Shown: positions 58,229 through 64,000 of the stretch, piece after piece
How positions within the stretch are numbered: position 1 is the stretch's first letter
Layout of the letters: the number at the start of each line of letters is the position of its first letter
Source of the DNA: Streptococcus sp. LPB0220
Lineage (GTDB): Bacteria > Bacillota > Bacilli > Lactobacillales > Streptococcaceae
Length of the DNA stretch: 64,000 nt
Assembly: GCF_008727815.1 (NCBI RefSeq)
Contig: NZ_CP044230.1
Location: 1,782,001-1,846,000 of the forward strand
Reading direction: 5' to 3'
Made by a program: the position numbers and the translations under genes
The notes under the pieces: generated by a model
The model's database searches: none
Seen by the model: the letters and a program-made list of their open reading frames with translations, nothing else
What the model was told of the DNA's origin: nothing

Positions 58229-59882
58229 CTTGTTTTCCTCCCTTTTGTTTCTTTGAGCGAATCAGGTAGATCACAATCGCTAGAAGGGTTGCCCCGAATA
58301 AGCCTGCTGCTAGAATGTAATCATAGTCAAATTCAACGAGATCAATCTTTTCTTCATAAGCAGCATCTTCTTCGTCATCTAGATCTTGCAGGGCACTTTT
58401 TCCGTGTTCATCTGCTACCTTTTGCTCTGCTTCTTTTCTGATTTCTTGCAAGCGTTCGAAGGTTTTCTCAGCTCTCGCCAAGCTTTCCTCTGTTGACTTC
58501 TTACTAGCTTCTTCAGGCTGAGAAGCAAGAGCAATTTGTTCCTTATCACTCAGATCTTGTTCAACCATCCACTGAGACTCCAATCGTTCCATTTCAGTAC
58601 GAATCGCCCCATCTTCGAATAAATCTGGATACTTGGCCACAAGGTCATTGATTCTTGAAATGGTCCAATACCAAGAGCGATCATTGTAATGATCCCCTAA
58701 TTCTTGGTAGGCTTGATAGGTGTTGAGAATATTGCCATAGTAGGGTAGGTATGGAGCATTTCGTGGACTACCCATCGACAGCCACATGGTGCCTCCACCT
58801 GCACTCGCTGGGACATCATCTTTCAGTTGGAAAATATGGGCCTCCATGACATTTGGATTGGAAATAGGGTATTTATAAACCGCATCAAACTCCCCTTTTT
58901 TCGGAATGCCTTTTCCATCCAACTCCATTTGATCCTGTGGTTTATATTTGGTTCCTTCCAAACGATTGCGTTGGAGATTCATGGCATCGCGGAGGGTTAA
59001 TTTTCGATCGGTTGTATGAAGAAGGTCAAAGGACGCATCGTCATATTTAACAGGAGAGCTTGGGTCTAGCGATTTGATTCCCGACCAAACCCGAGAGCGA
59101 TCTGCTTCTTGCAAAGGCGGATTATAGGATTGAGAAACGTGGAATTTTCCGTCCACTTCCTTATAGCTATTGGCTTCTTTGGCGACTTTTTCAAGATCTT
59201 TTGAAGCGATCGTGCGTTCGGTATCCGATTGATCGACATGCCCTAAGAAGAAGGTATTTGGAAAGACCGCAAATCGATCCTCTGGGAAGAGAATCGCTGC
59301 ATATTGATGGCCAGATAGGATTTCCATATACCAGACGCCTTCTTTATCGGCAATGGTCACAATATTTCCTTCTGCAGCGCCTTTTTCTTCGACGATTTTA
59401 GCAATGAGTTCAACCCCTTCTCTTGCGGTTTTCACACTAGGGAGAACGATACTGGTCAAGCCCGATTCTGCGAGGCCATCCTTAACATAGGGATCCACTT
59501 TTTGGATCTTATCATTTGCTGAAGCAGATACAGTGGCAGAAATGGAAACCCCATATTCATTGAATCCTGCTTCGTCAAAAATTCCCTGATCAGGGGTGAC
59601 ATCTGGAACCGCTGTATACTTATAGCTAATCTCTGGCAAGGGATATTGAAAACCGTTGGCAGCATCTTCAAAAATGGCTCCTTTTTTATTGTAGACACGC
59701 TCTCTGACCACAAAATTTTTATTATGGTTGGGCTCTAAATCTTCGGTACGCCCTACCAAGGTCGAACCGTCGGCTGTCAGTTTCTTACCTATGATGAACC
59801 CTGTACAAGCTTCAACAGGTTGAGCAATTAACAAAAGCGGAAGCAAGGCTGCTACAGCTGATCGAAAATAGTGCTTCTTCAT
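58221..59882 (-). CDS. Secreted, membrane-anchored C69-family peptidase
   Basis: 553 residues. A signal peptide (MKKHYFRSAVAALLPLLLIA) is cleaved so that Cys26 of EACTGFIIG would become the N-terminal nucleophile of an Ntn-type C69 peptidase, with LTADGSTLVGRTED after it. The domain runs to about residue 470, followed by a charged helical stretch (about 470-515), a transmembrane helix (about 520-540) and a basic tail (RSKKQKGGKQDD). It should sit outside the cell. Relative of the cytoplasmic PepD at 39299. Co-transcribed with the PrsW-like gene. Confidence 0.85.
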   Translation of the reverse strand: MKKHYFRSAVAALLPLLLIAQPVEACTGFIIGKKLTADGSTLVGRTEDLEPNHNKNFVVRERVYNKKGAIFEDAANGFQYPLPEISYKYTAVPDVTPDQGIFDEAGFNEYGVSISATVSASANDKIQKVDPYVKDGLAESGLTSIVLPSVKTAREGVELIAKIVEEKGAAEGNIVTIADKEGVWYMEILSGHQYAAILFPEDRFAVFPNTFFLGHVDQSDTERTIASKDLEKVAKEANSYKEVDGKFHVSQSYNPPLQEADRSRVWSGIKSLDPSSPVKYDDASFDLLHTTDRKLTLRDAMNLQRNRLEGTKYKPQDQMELDGKGIPKKGEFDAVYKYPISNPNVMEAHIFQLKDDVPASAGGGTMWLSMGSPRNAPYLPYYGNILNTYQAYQELGDHYNDRSWYWTISRINDLVAKYPDLFEDGAIRTEMERLESQWMVEQDLSDKEQIALASQPEEASKKSTEESLARAEKTFERLQEIRKEAEQKVADEHGKSALQDLDDEEDAAYEEKIDLVEFDYDYILAAGLFGATLLAIVIYLIRSKKQKGGKQDD

Positions 59883-60010
59883 CCTAAACTCCTTTTTAAA
59901 AATGTTTTTCCTTATTTAGTATACTCTTTTACAAGCCTATTTTGCAAGCGATTCCAGTAACCGTAAACGATTCGTAAACTATCAGAATTTTTGAGGAGAA
60001 CACTTTTTCA

Positions 60011-60046
60011 AAAAAAGAAAGGATTGACTTTTTAAAGCCAATCCTA
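60011..60046 (-). terminator. Terminator beyond family S copy E
   Basis: AGGATTGG / CCAATCCT-type stem with a TTTCTTTTTTT run on the minus strand; first terminator after fni and copy E. Confidence 0.75.
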
Positions 60047-60142
60047 AACGTATAGAAACTAATTTTTAAGTAAAATAGGTTAAGTGATTCTTCAAAGAAC
60101 TATAAAAGAGTTCTAATTTTCAAAATGAATCATAATATACGA

Positions 60143-60278
60143 AAACTTTCCGCTGTGAGAAAAGTGCCTGAAACGTTTTTATTTCAGGCACTCGGGAGTT
60201 TTGAAACCTTAGGTTCAAAACTAAGTCATAGAACTTCGTAGAAGTTCGCTGACGTCCGTACTCACCTAAGGAAAGTTT
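60143..60278 (-). repeat. Structured repeat family S, copy E
   Basis: Sense orientation, 16 bp after the fni stop. Hairpin 3 is AGTGCCTGAAA/TTTCAGGCACT: a C-G pair replaces the T-A pair of copies A, B and D. The closing-stem side reads CACAGCGG instead of CACGGCGG. Confidence 0.85.
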
Positions 60279-60294
60279 CTAAAATGATTTTTCT

Positions 60295-62292
<1,998 letters not shown>

Positions 62293-62303
<11 letters not shown>

Positions 62304-63243
62304 CTTGAGGGTCCTTTGTCTTAGATACGATGGTCCGATAGCGGGCTTTAAATAAAGGCACCAGCTGATCCAAGTCTTCTTCTAAACAGAGAACCTTAAC
62401 GTTTGGCCCTGCATCCATAGTAAAGTAACAAGCATGGCCTGCTGCGCGAAGCTCACGGACAAAGTCCATGGCTTTGTGGCTTTCTTCTGTCAAGTAGCTA
62501 AAGGCTGGAGTGGCTGTTCTAGTCGTCGTATGCATAGCAAGGGCATTGCGCTCTGTCAGCTGACCGACCTGTTCAAAATCATTGCCAGCTAGATAGTCCA
62601 GCATGTCCTTATAATCTTGTCGAGACTCTTCGATCCATTCTTTGAAATTAGTCGAAGTCTCCATGCAGCGTTTCATACCTTCCCGGCTGGAAACGGGCTT
62701 TTGCTTGTCATTGAGAACCAGCATGATCATCGCGAGTTTCAGGTCTGTTTTAACCTTATAAATTTCTCCACTTTCTTTGTCCCAAGCTGCTAAGGGACCA
62801 AAGAAAGACCGTGAAGAAGAGCCCGAAGCAAACTTGGCTTTTTGAGCCAATTCCTCCTGGCTCAAGCCCAAATCATAATACTGATTGCAAGCCTTGACAA
62901 GAGCAGAGAGGCCACTCGAGCTAGAGGACAAGCCTGCTGCGGTTGGCATGTTGTTGCTGGTATCCACCCGAACAAATCCTGCTTCATCTGCTGGCTTCAA
63001 GCTATCAATCACAGCTCCAATTTTGGCTTGCTCAGCTGGATTTTGGAATTCCCCATCGATGTAAAATTTATGCGCAGTCGCATCTGCTGGCAAGGGAGAG
63101 AGACTCGTCTCTGTATACATATTCTCTAAGGTCAACGAAATCGAACTGGTCGAAGGGACCATCTGTTTGGCATCTTCTTTTCCCCAGTATTTGATAATCG
63201 CAATATTAGCATAGGACTTAGCCTTTACAGGTTTTCGATCCAT
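62293..63243 (-). CDS. mvaD: Diphosphomevalonate decarboxylase
   Basis: 316 residues. Conserved IAIIKYWGKED near the start, NMPTAAGLSSSSSGLSALV (phosphate loop) and MDAGPNVKVLC with the catalytic Asp. It makes isopentenyl diphosphate with ATP. It overlaps mvaK1 by 19 bp at its 5' end and mvaK2 by 11 bp. Confidence 0.93.
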
Positions 63244-64000
63244 GTATGGTGCGCTCCTTCTTTTTCTAATGCATGGGCAATGGTTGCTGCTTCACGAGAA
63301 TCCTTGACGAGGGCAATCACACAGCCTCCAAGACCGCCTCCGCTCATTTTAGCACCTAAGGCCCCATTTCCAAGGGCAACGGCGACCAGGTGGTCTGCTT
63401 TTTCACAGCTGACACCTACGGCTCTCAAGTGCTCATGGCAAGTAGTCAGAGCCTGTCCTAGGTTCGTTAGATCATTCATTTTCAGAGCCGCTTCTACCTG
63501 CTGGGTCAACTGACCAATCTCATGGAAATGGGACAAAACTTCCTGCCCTTTAGCTTCAACCTTTTGAATCGCCTCACGGGTATTGCCGTGAATCCCCGTA
63601 TCCGCAATCACCAAACTCGCTTTTATACCCAGCTCCAGCGGGTAAAAGCCGACATTCCGGATGAATTTAATGGCTTGATCGCTCAGACAAGTCTTGGCAT
63701 CCAGACCGCTTGGATTCATATGGGCAATGGTTTCTGCTCGATTGACCAGGATTTCTAAGGTCTCATCGTCCAGCTCCTCTTGATAATAGTCAAAAACTGC
63801 ACGAATAGCTGCGATACTGACCGCCGCAGAGGACCCCATCCCCCGTTTTTCCGGTACCATAGACTGAATCCGACAGCGAATCCGGGCCTCACGAATCCCG
63901 AGGTGCTCAAGAGACGCAAAAACCGCCATGGACAATGTGTCATCTTCAAACAAAATCCATGGACTGTCTGCCGGGATGATCTGGCAGATCACTTCGATAT
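63225..64000 (-). CDS. mvaK1: Mevalonate kinase, 5' end outside window
   Basis: The reading frame continues to the right edge (codons for ..IEV precede the in-frame GTG at 63992), so about 35 N-terminal residues lie outside. ATP loop EKRGMGSSAAVSIAAIRA, the Asp/Lys region NPSGLDAKTCLSD and C-terminal GAKMSGGGLGGCVIALV are present. It phosphorylates mevalonate. First gene of the mvaK1-mvaD-mvaK2-fni cluster. Confidence 0.92.
   Translation of the reverse strand, partial: IEVICQIIPADSPWILFEDDTLSMAVFASLEHLGIREARIRCRIQSMVPEKRGMGSSAAVSIAAIRAVFDYYQEELDDETLEILVNRAETIAHMNPSGLDAKTCLSDQAIKFIRNVGFYPLELGIKASLVIADTGIHGNTREAIQKVEAKGQEVLSHFHEIGQLTQQVEAALKMNDLTNLGQALTTCHEHLRAVGVSCEKADHLVAVALGNGALGAKMSGGGLGGCVIALVKDSREAATIAHALEKEGAHHTWIENL

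Overview
This window is chromosomal DNA of a Streptococcus, most likely a viridans species of the mitis/sanguinis group. The evidence is a pyruvate oxidase (SpxB), a CopY-CupA-CopA copper locus with the cupredoxin layout known from pneumococcus, a class II mevalonate pathway split in two clusters, PflB, GdhA, a fused MsrAB, RNase HIII and strong Gram-positive ribosome-binding sites. No rRNA, tRNA, CRISPR array, transposase or phage gene was seen. Both window ends cut genes: a large surface adhesin at the left and mevalonate kinase at the right.

Layout. 1-2.0 kb: 5' part of a secreted surface protein. 2.3-5.8 kb: membrane acyltransferase, then fused PabB-PabC and an alpha/beta hydrolase. 6.1-9.4 kb: an ABC exporter facing a two-component system. 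9.6-14.2 kb: a membrane-anchored hypothetical protein, a 6-phospho-beta-glucosidase, a VOC protein and SpxB. 14.8-17.9 kb: copper operon under two cop boxes. 18.2-20.4 kb: SGNH hydrolase, HAD phosphatase, HD protein. 20.6-27.2 kb: an AT-rich six-gene operon (two methyltransferases plus a nickel/peptide-type ABC importer) flanked by imperfect direct repeats and looking horizontally acquired. 27.2-34.2 kb: frameshifted DUF554 gene, MutS-like ATPase, CapA-like protein, MsrAB, small genes, PyrD. 34.5-41 kb: GdhA, MscS, SstT, a glycine riboswitch in front of an internally deleted AGCS transporter, PepD. 41.1-49.7 kb: DNA maintenance and envelope genes (MutS2, CvpA, ZapA, RNase HIII, LepB, RecD2, DinB). 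50-54.3 kb: PflB, a 37-residue membrane peptide, a split ThrE exporter. 54.5-64 kb: mevalonate genes mvaS-mvaA forward and mvaK1-mvaD-mvaK2-fni reverse, with a secreted C69 peptidase and a PrsW-like protease between them.

The most unusual material is non-coding. Five copies of a roughly 136-bp element (called family S here) share a closing stem and three hairpins, with compensatory base changes between copies. All five lie between a stop codon and the next intrinsic terminator, which suggests a 3'-UTR RNA or an RNA-structured mobile repeat. A second family (family F; three copies of about 178 bp, plus two solo hairpins) also forms three stem-loops and ends in a terminator in two copies. The other notable items are the acquired transporter/methyltransferase island, the gutted riboswitch-controlled transporter, two small membrane peptides absent from a standard ORF list, and a structured gdhA leader.

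How the genes work together: several products handle pyruvate and oxidative chemistry (SpxB makes H2O2, MsrAB repairs methionine oxidation, PflB is the anaerobic pyruvate route, the Cop system limits copper toxicity). The mevalonate genes make isopentenyl diphosphate for undecaprenyl carriers of the cell wall.
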